Source: Clostridiales bacterium (GTDB lineage Bacteria; Bacillota; Clostridia; Lachnospirales; Lachnospiraceae). From it: a stretch of DNA of 40,858 nucleotides. A model generated the notes under the pieces. It searched no databases and was not told the origin of the DNA. It worked only from the letters and a program-made list of their open reading frames with translations. Shown in pieces: positions 1 through 7,344 of the stretch (position 1 is the stretch's first letter; the number at the start of each line of letters is the position of its first letter). The stretch is taken from contig JAQXNU010000283.1 of assembly GCA_029098165.1 (NCBI GenBank), forward strand, positions 1 to 40,858, read 5' to 3'. A program made the translations under genes and the position numbers.

Positions 1-692
1 ATGGAAAACCCTTCTACATTATAGACTCCGCTCTTCTTGTCGATATAATCGCTTGGATTCTCCAACGAGATAAAGATACTAAATACCATCAAAATAACGG
101 CCATTGCAGAAATCAACGACTCAGGATAGAGTTTCTGGATAACTGCAACCAATGCCATAATAAATAATGCTGGTAGCATCGCGTTCTTCTTCTGGATATC
201 GATCTGCTTCCAATAACGGAAACAATAATACAAAGAAATCCCTATATAGACAACGACAAGAATATAACAAGTAGTCGGTACCCATCCATAAGAATATGCG
301 ATTCTGCCGCTTGTATTATAGGAAATCGGTCCAAATGCGATTATGATCCAAGCAAAAATCAAAGGAGCAGTCAAGCTAAGTTTTAACCGTCTTGTAAAAT
401 TTTTATAGTCTCGAATCCCCTGAATAATATAGATGCATACTAAAAAAATATATAAGTTCATAGAGCCTATAAATATCTGATGAACGAATCGATTTAAACC
501 AGCTGGTACCTGATCCAAATGATTTACCGTATGTACCGTGATAATATCAAAAACAATATTGATGATAGCCACTGATATAATTCGATCAAATAATTTAACT
601 GCTGTCGTCTGTAATCTTTTACATCGAAGATGATACACTCCGATAAAAAGCAATAAACATAAGCATAATAACTGCATTTTGTATTCTGTCAT
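1..692 (-). CDS. Membrane protein, N-terminal part of a probable GGDEF-type protein (partial)
   Basis: An open frame starts with ATG at 692 and runs off the left edge after about 230 codons without a stop, so the gene is cut by the window. The protein begins MTEYKMQLLCLCLLLF and shows about seven hydrophobic segments joined by short loops over residues 1-210. The last visible residues, ENPSDYIDKKSGVYN, resemble the entry to a GGDEF domain (usual form DxLTGLYN). This layout, a 7TM sensor followed by GGDEF, is common in Lachnospiraceae and would make it a candidate diguanylate cyclase or c-di-GMP-related sensor. The GGDEF active-site motif itself lies outside the window, so enzymatic activity is inference. 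It is divergent from the spoVAF-like gene. Confidence 0.65.
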   Translation of the reverse strand, partial: MTEYKMQLLCLCLLLFIGVYHLRCKRLQTTAVKLFDRIISVAIINIVFDIITVHTVNHLDQVPAGLNRFVHQIFIGSMNLYIFLVCIYIIQGIRDYKNFTRRLKLSLTAPLIFAWIIIAFGPISYNTSGRIAYSYGWVPTTCYILVVVYIGISLYYCFRYWKQIDIQKKNAMLPALFIMALVAVIQKLYPESLISAMAVILMVFSIFISLENPSDYIDKKSGVYNVEGFS

Positions 693-888
693 ATGTTTTT
701 ATTCCTTTAGCCAGTTTTTTATTTAACTATGCTACATTTTAACACAACTCTCTAATATTAATCAACAAAAGAAGCAAAATATTATCAATCCCATCTTGCA
801 TTTACTGTATAAATTTCGACTCATCATGAAAAAATAAGCAGCAGATAAACTGACATCCCTGTCAAGAATGATAGATTGAGGTATAATA

Positions 889-2310
889 ATGAATCTTTCA
901 ACAAATTTAGATGATAACATAAAAAGATTGCACGAAATCTTTCCAATTGAAAAAAGTTATGATTTAGTAACAAGAACTTTTTATTTACGAGATACCAAAG
1001 CATACTGGATGGGTATCAACGGATTATGCGATAACGGAATCCTACAAAAACTCTTCTCCGATTTACAAAACCCATTGTTCACTCAAGATGCCGAAATCAA
1101 TGATCTTCCGAAATTCATGGCTTCTAAAATAGGTTATGTACAAGCTGAACTGTGTGAGGACTGGGATAAGATCATTAAAAATATCTTAAGCGGTCCATCC
1201 GTTTTATTTGTCGATGGCTTTTCTCAGGCGGTAGTCCTTGACTCAAGAAAATACCCAGTCCGTGGTATTGAGGAACCGGATTTAGAAAAAGTAAGTCGTG
1301 GTGCAAAAGATGGTTTTGTTGAAACCATTGTCTATAATACTGCTTTGATCCGCCGTCGTATCCGAAATCCGAAGTTAAGTTTCGAGATGCTTACCGTTGG
1401 AACAGAATCCAAAAGCGATGTTGCAATTGCATACATTGATGGTAGCATTGATACGAAACTGTTAGAAACCCTAAAGCAAAAGATCAATAGTCTGAACATT
1501 CCTGCTCTTACTATGGGTCCACAATCCCTTCAGGAATTGATCATAAAAAAGCGCTGGTGGAATCCGCTTCCGCAGACTCGCTATACCCAGCGTCCAGATG
1601 TTGCTTGTAGTTATATTTTAGAAGGATATATCACAATCATTGTCGATAACTTTCCTTCCGTCATGATCTTTCCATGTACACTATTTCAATTTACCCAAAA
1701 CCCAGAAGATTACTATCAGAATCCTTCCGTCGGTAACTATTTACGACTTCTTCGTTTCTTCTGTATCCTAGCCAGTCTGTTTATCATGCCTGTCTTTCTA
1801 TTGCTTGGGATGTATGCAAACCGACTCCCCGCTTCGCTGCAAGTGATCACTACAGAAGCGGTCAATCCAACAAAGCTATTTATCTTTGTTATCATCGTAG
1901 AAGTCTTTCTTGATATTTTTAAATATTCCTCTTCCAATGCCTCGAGCGGTTTATCCAATTCTCTAGGCTTAGTAGGAGGTCTGATTATTGGTGACGTTGC
2001 CATCAAGCTTAACTGGGCTACCACCGAAGTACTTTTTTATGGTGCTGCAACGATGCTCTGTACCTTAAGTATCGCAGCTCAGGAATTTGCACAAGCGATA
2101 AGACTCTATCGCTATGTCTTAGTGCTGATGACCGGTTTCTTCGGTCTTACCGGTTTTATTTTAGCCATTATCCTTGTGCTCATTTCCATTGTTACAACAC
2201 CTTCGATTTCAGGAAAGAATTATCTATGGCCACTAATTCCATTCCGCTGGAGCGCGCTAAAGACATTGCTCTTCCGCTATCCTACAGCAAAATATCAGGA
2301 AAAGCACTAA
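889..2310 (+). CDS. spoVAF: Spore germination protein, GerA family, SpoVAF-like
   Basis: This 473-residue protein has the GerA-family layout: a soluble N-terminal half of about 280 residues, then five or six membrane helices (about 285-450). Family marks are RRRIRNPKLSFE and SDVAIAYIDGSID in the soluble part and GLVGGLIIGDVAIK plus FFGLTGF in the membrane part. The opening (KSYDLVTRTFYLRD, then a short VDGF-like stretch) and the C-terminal YLWPLIPF point to SpoVAF rather than GerAA. SpoVAF sits in the spore inner membrane and acts with the SpoVA dipicolinate channel. The start follows GAGG at 878-881 with 7 bases spacing. It is odd that no other spoVA or ger gene is next to it. The stop overlaps the convergent MATE gene by 4 bases. 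No SigG promoter was recognised with confidence. Confidence 0.8.
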   Translation: MNLSTNLDDNIKRLHEIFPIEKSYDLVTRTFYLRDTKAYWMGINGLCDNGILQKLFSDLQNPLFTQDAEINDLPKFMASKIGYVQAELCEDWDKIIKNILSGPSVLFVDGFSQAVVLDSRKYPVRGIEEPDLEKVSRGAKDGFVETIVYNTALIRRRIRNPKLSFEMLTVGTESKSDVAIAYIDGSIDTKLLETLKQKINSLNIPALTMGPQSLQELIIKKRWWNPLPQTRYTQRPDVACSYILEGYITIIVDNFPSVMIFPCTLFQFTQNPEDYYQNPSVGNYLRLLRFFCILASLFIMPVFLLLGMYANRLPASLQVITTEAVNPTKLFIFVIIVEVFLDIFKYSSSNASSGLSNSLGLVGGLIIGDVAIKLNWATTEVLFYGAATMLCTLSIAAQEFAQAIRLYRYVLVLMTGFFGLTGFILAIILVLISIVTTPSISGKNYLWPLIPFRWSALKTLLFRYPTAKYQEKH

Positions 2311-3692
2311 GATTTATTCACTACGATATTATTTAACCATACCCCTTTCTTTACAAGCGCTAAACCGATTATACATTTGATAATCTCAGTAGCTCTACAA
2401 AGCAGATAAATCGGTAAAATGGTAAGCGTTGTGAATTTAATTAAAACAAATGCTGATGGCACACAGCATACCCAAACAAAAACAGAATCAAATAAGAACG
2501 TAACAATGGTCTTTCCACCAGAACGCAATGTAAAATAAGATGCATGCGTACAAGCATTAAATGGCATGGACAACGCCATGATTATGATAAAGTTCGTAGC
2601 CAGATATTTCACATTATCTGTTACCTTATAGATTCGTGGGAATAACGGTGCAATCAGCCCCATAGCGAAGCCAACGATGACGCAACTCATTACGGAAAAG
2701 AAGATTAATTTTCCGGCAGTCTCCTTGGCTTCTTTCATTTTATTGGCTCCAAGTAACTGGCCAACGATGATTGCCACCGCACTGCCTAACGCAATAAATA
2801 CAATGTTAAATAAGTTCGTGATTGTATTTGCAATGTTTAATCCAGCAATGACTTCAAGACCACGTTTGGAATAACACTGAGTCATCATCGTCATTCCGCC
2901 TGCCCATAATGCCTCATTGATAAATAATGGAGTACCTTTGATCAACATATTTTTCACTAGACTCCCAGGTATGTAGAGCGTCTGATATGCATTTACAATG
3001 AACTTGTTTTGTTCGGTATGTCGATGTGTCCAAATGATAATGATCAATGTCTCAACAAATCTGGAGATTACGGTTGCAATTGCGGCTCCGACAGCCCCAA
3101 GCTTTGGAAGTCCACATAATCCGAAAATTAGTAATGCATTAAAGAGCAGATTCACTAGAACTGCGACAATTCCGGCAATCATTGGGACTTTAGTTTCTCC
3201 TGTCTCACGCAACGTACTACTATAACATTGGGATGCAACAAACGGGATCAATCCAAAGAGCATTACGCGTAAATAATCTTTCGCATAACCAAGGGCCGCT
3301 TCAATGTTACTAACTTCTTTGCTTTCATGTAAGTAAAGAGAAATTAGCTGTTCGCCTATTGTCGAAAAGATTAGAATACCTACAAGACTGATAATACTTC
3401 CAATGATTACTTTAAATCGGAACGTATGCCGAACTCCCTCGTAATCTCCATTCCCAAAAAACTGCGCTCCAAAAATTCCAGGACCAGAAATTGCTCCAAA
3501 GATTGCAAGATTGAATACAAACATTAACTCGTTGGCGATGGAAACTCCAGCCATCTGCTCCGTTCCAACTCGCCCGATCATAATGTTATCCAACATTCCA
3601 ACGAAGTTCGTGATACCATTCTGTATCATAATAGGAATTGCGATAATCAGGACCATTCGATAAAATTGTTTGTTTCCTATAAAACGTTTCAT
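2307..3692 (-). CDS. MATE family multidrug/cation antiporter
   Basis: The 461-residue protein has about twelve hydrophobic segments in two related halves, the layout of MATE (multi antimicrobial extrusion) transporters. Family-typical stretches are IPIMIQNGITNFVGMLDNI near the N-terminus and GAVGAAIATVISR at the end of the first half. MATE proteins export cationic drugs or metabolites across the membrane in exchange for Na+ or H+; the substrate cannot be told from sequence. The start follows AGGAG with good spacing. The 3' end overlaps the convergent spoVAF-like gene by 4 bases, and no terminator fits between them. It resembles the second MATE protein in the window (13172-14536) only at family level. 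Confidence 0.88.
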   Translation of the reverse strand: MKRFIGNKQFYRMVLIIAIPIMIQNGITNFVGMLDNIMIGRVGTEQMAGVSIANELMFVFNLAIFGAISGPGIFGAQFFGNGDYEGVRHTFRFKVIIGSIISLVGILIFSTIGEQLISLYLHESKEVSNIEAALGYAKDYLRVMLFGLIPFVASQCYSSTLRETGETKVPMIAGIVAVLVNLLFNALLIFGLCGLPKLGAVGAAIATVISRFVETLIIIIWTHRHTEQNKFIVNAYQTLYIPGSLVKNMLIKGTPLFINEALWAGGMTMMTQCYSKRGLEVIAGLNIANTITNLFNIVFIALGSAVAIIVGQLLGANKMKEAKETAGKLIFFSVMSCVIVGFAMGLIAPLFPRIYKVTDNVKYLATNFIIIMALSMPFNACTHASYFTLRSGGKTIVTFLFDSVFVWVCCVPSAFVLIKFTTLTILPIYLLCRATEIIKCIIGLALVKKGVWLNNIVVNKS

Positions 3693-3759
3693 ATGTCTTC
3701 TCCTATAAATGTAATAGACTGATTATAGTCCATTCTTTCATAATTTTCCACTACTTTTT

Positions 3760-3797
3760 AAAGGGTACTGCAAACTTTATGTCTGCAATACCCTTTT
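3760..3797 (-). terminator. Stem-loop just after the DUF1801 gene
   Basis: Arms at 3760-3772 and 3784-3796 (AAAGGGTACTGCA with one mismatch in the partner) begin right after the DUF1801 stop codon. On the minus strand the U-run is short; the T-run is longer on the plus strand, where no gene needs a terminator. A weak or processed 3' end is likely. Confidence 0.5.
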
Positions 3798-4148
3798 TTA
3801 TTTCTTATTAAAATCAGTCTTTCTTGCCAAGAATTCGATCGTATTATAAATTACACGCTTAGCATCTAGCTGATCATATTTTATTTGTATGGAACGCTTA
3901 CCAACTTTACAATCAGGTAGCGCTTCCTTCATTAGCTGAAAGCTTTGTTCGTCATTCGTATGAACAGTAAAATGTTGTTTAGCAACAGAAAATGCGATAT
4001 AAACATTGTCTTTCTTATAGGTTGGCATACGAAACCAGATCGTTGGTTTCATCTCAGGATGTTTGTCGTGCATATATTGCGTAAACTCCAGGATCCATTC
4101 CCTCTTTTCTTGTTCAAACTGATCTACATAAGCTTTGATTTCACTCAT
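3798..4148 (-). CDS. DUF1801 (YdhG-like) domain protein
   Basis: A 116-residue cytosolic protein. It carries the DUF1801/YdhG pattern: an N-terminal helix, the PTIWFRMPTYKKDNVYIAFSV core strand block (about residues 35-56), then FTVHTN and a C-terminal helical segment after GKRSIQIKY. Members include proteins described as iron (frataxin-like) chaperones in Bacillus, but the function of most is unknown and should not be assumed here. Length is normal for the family. It lies 11 bases downstream of the amidase lipoprotein gene on the same strand and is probably cotranscribed with it; a stem-loop follows the stop. Confidence 0.75.
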   Translation of the reverse strand: MSEIKAYVDQFEQEKREWILEFTQYMHDKHPEMKPTIWFRMPTYKKDNVYIAFSVAKQHFTVHTNDEQSFQLMKEALPDCKVGKRSIQIKYDQLDAKRVIYNTIEFLARKTDFNKK

Positions 4149-4159
4149 TTAGGCTACCT

Positions 4160-4963
4160 TTACTTTTTAGCTAATCCATAGTAATTAGCGATTCCGATAG
4201 CATCCGCTTTTGCTAATGACTTTAATTTATCATTACTTTCTAAGAAAGTTTTGTCCGTTGCATTATCCATAAAACAATGCTCTACAATGATACCCGGTAT
4301 CTCTCTCTTTGCGCAATGACGATTAATTGCATAGTAATCAAGTGGTTTGCCAGCGTCATCGAACATATCATTACTATTTCTTGTTCGGGTTCCACAATTT
4401 ACGATTCCAAGTTCAGCTAATTCCTTTAGGATGGATTGACCGAGGTCTTCACTTACTTCACTTACTGTTGGCTGATGGGAGCGTAATACCATCGCACCTT
4501 GCTGTGAGTGATCCTCAGAAGCATTGAAATGCAAACTTACTAATACATCTGCATCTACACTTTTTGCATACTCAGCTCGCATCTCCAGATCTTCGGCTAC
4601 ATCACCAGATAAAGCACTATCCTTTTCTCTAGTCATATAAACTTCCATACCTGTATAGTTTTCCTCTAAATACGATTTTATATTATTAGCAACCGTTAAA
4701 GTCATATCTTTTTCAATTAATCCATCGTAATTGGCACCAACAAATCCACCGCCATGACCAGGATCTAATACGATGATCACATTCTCGCCGCTATCACCTT
4801 GTGGTTCCAGTTCTAACTGAGCATCTAAATCATTTTTTTCGTTTTCTTGTTCTGTAGGAGTCACTGTGCTTGTTGGTTCATTCGCTTCATTTTTAGCTTT
4901 ACTACATCCAACCAGAGCCAATACCATGGCACCAATACAACTAATCTTTAGCAGTTTTCTCAA
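4160..4963 (-). CDS. N-acetylmuramoyl-L-alanine amidase, lipoprotein (Amidase_3)
   Basis: The protein cleaves the bond between N-acetylmuramic acid and L-alanine in peptidoglycan. The chosen start is a TTG at 4963, eight bases after GGAGG; an upstream TTG at 4978 would put the Shine-Dalgarno inside the gene. The resulting N-terminus has basic residues, a hydrophobic stretch and the lipobox LVGC (Cys about 20), so it is predicted to be lipid-anchored outside the membrane. A linker rich in T, E and N (about 25-60) precedes the catalytic domain. Zinc ligands and catalytic residues are visible: LDPGHGG, LIEKD, SLHFNA and IVEHCFMDN. The domain is complete. The gene is followed closely by the DUF1801 gene and preceded by an inverted repeat and the long-hairpin element. 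Confidence 0.88.
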   Translation of the reverse strand: MRKLLKISCIGAMVLALVGCSKAKNEANEPTSTVTPTEQENEKNDLDAQLELEPQGDSGENVIIVLDPGHGGGFVGANYDGLIEKDMTLTVANNIKSYLEENYTGMEVYMTREKDSALSGDVAEDLEMRAEYAKSVDADVLVSLHFNASEDHSQQGAMVLRSHQPTVSEVSEDLGQSILKELAELGIVNCGTRTRNSNDMFDDAGKPLDYYAINRHCAKREIPGIIVEHCFMDNATDKTFLESNDKLKSLAKADAIGIANYYGLAKK

Positions 4964-4993
4964 TCTTTTATCCTCCAATTACTATATTCTCTT

Positions 4994-5022
4994 TTTCACC
5001 TACCTGTCCCCCATAGGTGAAA
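4994..5022 (-). promoter_or_regulatory. Inverted repeat in the amidase 5' leader
   Basis: Perfect 9-base arms, TTTCACCTA (4994-5002) and TAGGTGAAA (5014-5022), with an 11-base C-rich spacer. It ends about 30 bases upstream of the amidase TTG start. It could be a protein-binding operator or an RNA stem-loop in the leader; the sequence does not decide between these. Confidence 0.4.
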
Positions 5023-5125
5023 TACTCTTGTAGTATAACATAGATGGTATAGATTTCTCTATATTTTTGGAGAATTCTTTCTTAAGATATTCTTAACTTA
5101 ATGGATTACCCCCCGCACATAAAAC

Positions 5126-5289
5126 AAAAAAGGGGCTATAGAAACGCCAAAAGAGTAACGAAGAGAGGCATAGAATCATATTAGAATTTGGCTATGTCCG
5201 GCCGATAGGGAAAGGCAGCCAAATTCTAATATGATTCCACGCCTCTCTCCTTGTTACTCTTTTGGGTGTTTTTTCACAGACCCTTTTTT
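5126..5289 (-). repeat. Long-hairpin dispersed element, copy A
   Basis: A 164-base near-complete inverted repeat with A-run and T-run ends. The inner arms share AATCATATTAGAATTTGGCT exactly on both sides, followed outward by GGC..GCC, CTCTCT/AGAGAG and GTTACTCTTTTG/CAAAAGAGTAAC blocks. The loop is about 30 bases. It is the same element as 27104-27272, in the opposite orientation, judged by the loop and arms. It sits between two minus-strand genes; read on the minus strand it ends in a run of T and so could terminate the MMPL/LxxG operon. No coding capacity and no clear target-site duplication were seen. Confidence 0.8.
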
Positions 5290-5299
5290 CTTACAATCC

Positions 5300-7321
5300 T
5301 TATTCTGCTTTAATGATAAATTTAACACTGCCAGTCATATCTTTCGATACACCGCCGAAGCTTACGTATTCTTTTGAAGTACTAATCATATCAGATACGT
5401 TCGTAATCAGTTTGCTAATGTCGCCATCGAACATATCAGAAAGTTTCTGAATACCTGTCTCACTGAATAACTCGATGCCATCTGCTAACTGCTTAGAACC
5501 ATCTTTTAGTTTTCCAACTCCATCGATCAAAGTACCACTTGCTTGATCTAATTTACCTAAACCACCTGCAAGTTCTTTAGAACCAGATACAAGTGCATCA
5601 CAACCACTGTTTAATTTAGATGCTCCAGCTACAAGTTCAGCAGAACCATTTACAAGTTTAGAAGATCCATCAACAAGATCCGAAGATCCTTTTTGTAATG
5701 TATCAAAACCTTTTACAAGTTCAGAAGAACCAGCGGAAAGTTTGTTCACACCACCTGTTAATTGGTCAGTGCCAGCTGCTAACGTCTTAGAACCATCATG
5801 CAATTTAGAAACTGCTCCAGTATACTGAGCTAAACCATCGTAGAACTGCTGATAGCTCTTTAAGGAATCTAACACACCCTGAATTGTCTTAGCTGCGTAT
5901 GCTGATTTTGCATCGCCTGCCTGGTTTAACTGAGCAATCACACCGCCAAGAACTTTTTCATAGTTTTCAATTGTTAAGTTAGGAATTTTAACTCCTGCTG
6001 CTGTTAACTGACTCTGTGCATTCGCAAGTAACGAATTAAATACCTGTTTTGCTCCACCATTTAAAGTATCATTTTGAGCAGCTAAAGCGCCTAAACCATC
6101 TTTGATCTGACCAGCGCCTGACTGAACGTTCTTAGAACCATCTGCCAAAGAATTAATACCGGTATCTAACTGAACGATACCATCTGCAAATTTGCTAATT
6201 CCTTGATCTAATGCCCCAACACCGGAATTTAAAGCTCCAATCCCTTGATCTAAGGAACCAATACCTGTGCTTAATGTTCCGATACCATTCTGTGCAGTAA
6301 CAATACCGTTTTGTAATTTATCAGCACCTGCACTTAATTTACCAATTGCATCGGATAATTCAACGGATTTATCTGCAAGAGTACATAAACCATCATATAA
6401 GTTGTCGCTACCATCTACTAATTTCGTTGTTGCATCTGTTAAACTGCTCATTGCATCCTTTAGCGAATCCATATCATCAATATTATCCACATTGATGTGA
6501 TTGAAAAGATCATTTGTAACAAGAGTCATAGAAGTAACTGCACTGTAATCCGTTACATCAGCGGTAACTTCCACTGTGGAAGGGATATCTGCTTTCTCAG
6601 TATCAATATCTAAGCATTCCGCTACTCCTGGTAATGCAGCACCGATAACTACGATCTTACTTCCATCGTTAACCACTTTACCATTCGTAACATTTACATT
6701 AGTAAATTTACTGTTGTCAAGGATCATACCGTTTACTGCTAAGAATGGAACCTTTGCTATATTGTCATAAGAGAATGTCATAACTAATTTACCACTCTTC
6801 CCTTCAAGTTCAGCAGGTGTGATTTCGTTACCATCTAATGTATAATTAATGTTTAATTTTAAAGGAAGTTCTTCGGAGCTCTGACCCTGATAATAAATAT
6901 CCTGTCCATTAGCTGCCCATGTTACTTGTCCCTCAGCTCCCAGGGTAAATGTTTCCTCACCTTTCACGTTCTGGATATCAGTAAGGTTGGACTGGTCTAC
7001 TAATTCAGCAGCATTCTCTGGATTCTTTAACCACTCACTAACGATGATTTTTTGAGAAGCACCTGTTGCATCAGCGATCACATAAACAGTTTCTTCTTTT
7101 TGCGCTGCATCGGTAGAAATGATATCCTTTCCACTTAATTTATCTAAAATTTCTTCTGTATTTATTTCTTCTACTTTAGAATCTGTTGTATCAGTATTTG
7201 TTGCAGCTTCTGCAACAATCGCGGTATTATTGGATTCACAATATGCCATTCCTGCTGTAGTACCAACAACTGCTAAACCAGCAACAGCAGAAACGATTAA
7301 AATTTTCTTTGATTTTCTCAT
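5300..7321 (-). CDS. Secreted protein with LxxG heptad repeats (YhgE/Pip-associated type)
   Basis: A 673-residue protein starting with a signal-like N-terminus (MRKSKKILIVSAVAGLAVVG, then GMAYCE), followed by an extracytoplasmic domain of beta-type composition to about residue 280. From about 290 to 625 it holds many heptads of the form xxxLxxG (for example KLSAGADKLQNG, LDQGIGALNSG, KLVNGSAELVAG). An interruption at about 420-490 contains a Q/A-rich helical stretch. Such heptads occur in YhgE/Pip-type proteins, where they form long helical stalks. No C-terminal membrane helix is seen, unlike full YhgE/Pip. The gene follows the MMPL permease by 23 bases, so it is likely a periplasm-like or cell-wall-spanning partner of that exporter. 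That role is inference. Confidence 0.75.
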   Translation of the reverse strand: MRKSKKILIVSAVAGLAVVGTTAGMAYCESNNTAIVAEAATNTDTTDSKVEEINTEEILDKLSGKDIISTDAAQKEETVYVIADATGASQKIIVSEWLKNPENAAELVDQSNLTDIQNVKGEETFTLGAEGQVTWAANGQDIYYQGQSSEELPLKLNINYTLDGNEITPAELEGKSGKLVMTFSYDNIAKVPFLAVNGMILDNSKFTNVNVTNGKVVNDGSKIVVIGAALPGVAECLDIDTEKADIPSTVEVTADVTDYSAVTSMTLVTNDLFNHINVDNIDDMDSLKDAMSSLTDATTKLVDGSDNLYDGLCTLADKSVELSDAIGKLSAGADKLQNGIVTAQNGIGTLSTGIGSLDQGIGALNSGVGALDQGISKFADGIVQLDTGINSLADGSKNVQSGAGQIKDGLGALAAQNDTLNGGAKQVFNSLLANAQSQLTAAGVKIPNLTIENYEKVLGGVIAQLNQAGDAKSAYAAKTIQGVLDSLKSYQQFYDGLAQYTGAVSKLHDGSKTLAAGTDQLTGGVNKLSAGSSELVKGFDTLQKGSSDLVDGSSKLVNGSAELVAGASKLNSGCDALVSGSKELAGGLGKLDQASGTLIDGVGKLKDGSKQLADGIELFSETGIQKLSDMFDGDISKLITNVSDMISTSKEYVSFGGVSKDMTGSVKFIIKAE

Positions 7322-7344
7322 AGTACTTACCTCCTATATTTCAA

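Noticed and set aside
5126..5289. Copy A taken as only an ordinary terminator
   Set aside because: It is far longer than any terminator in the window and shares sequence, not just shape, with a second copy 22 kb away.
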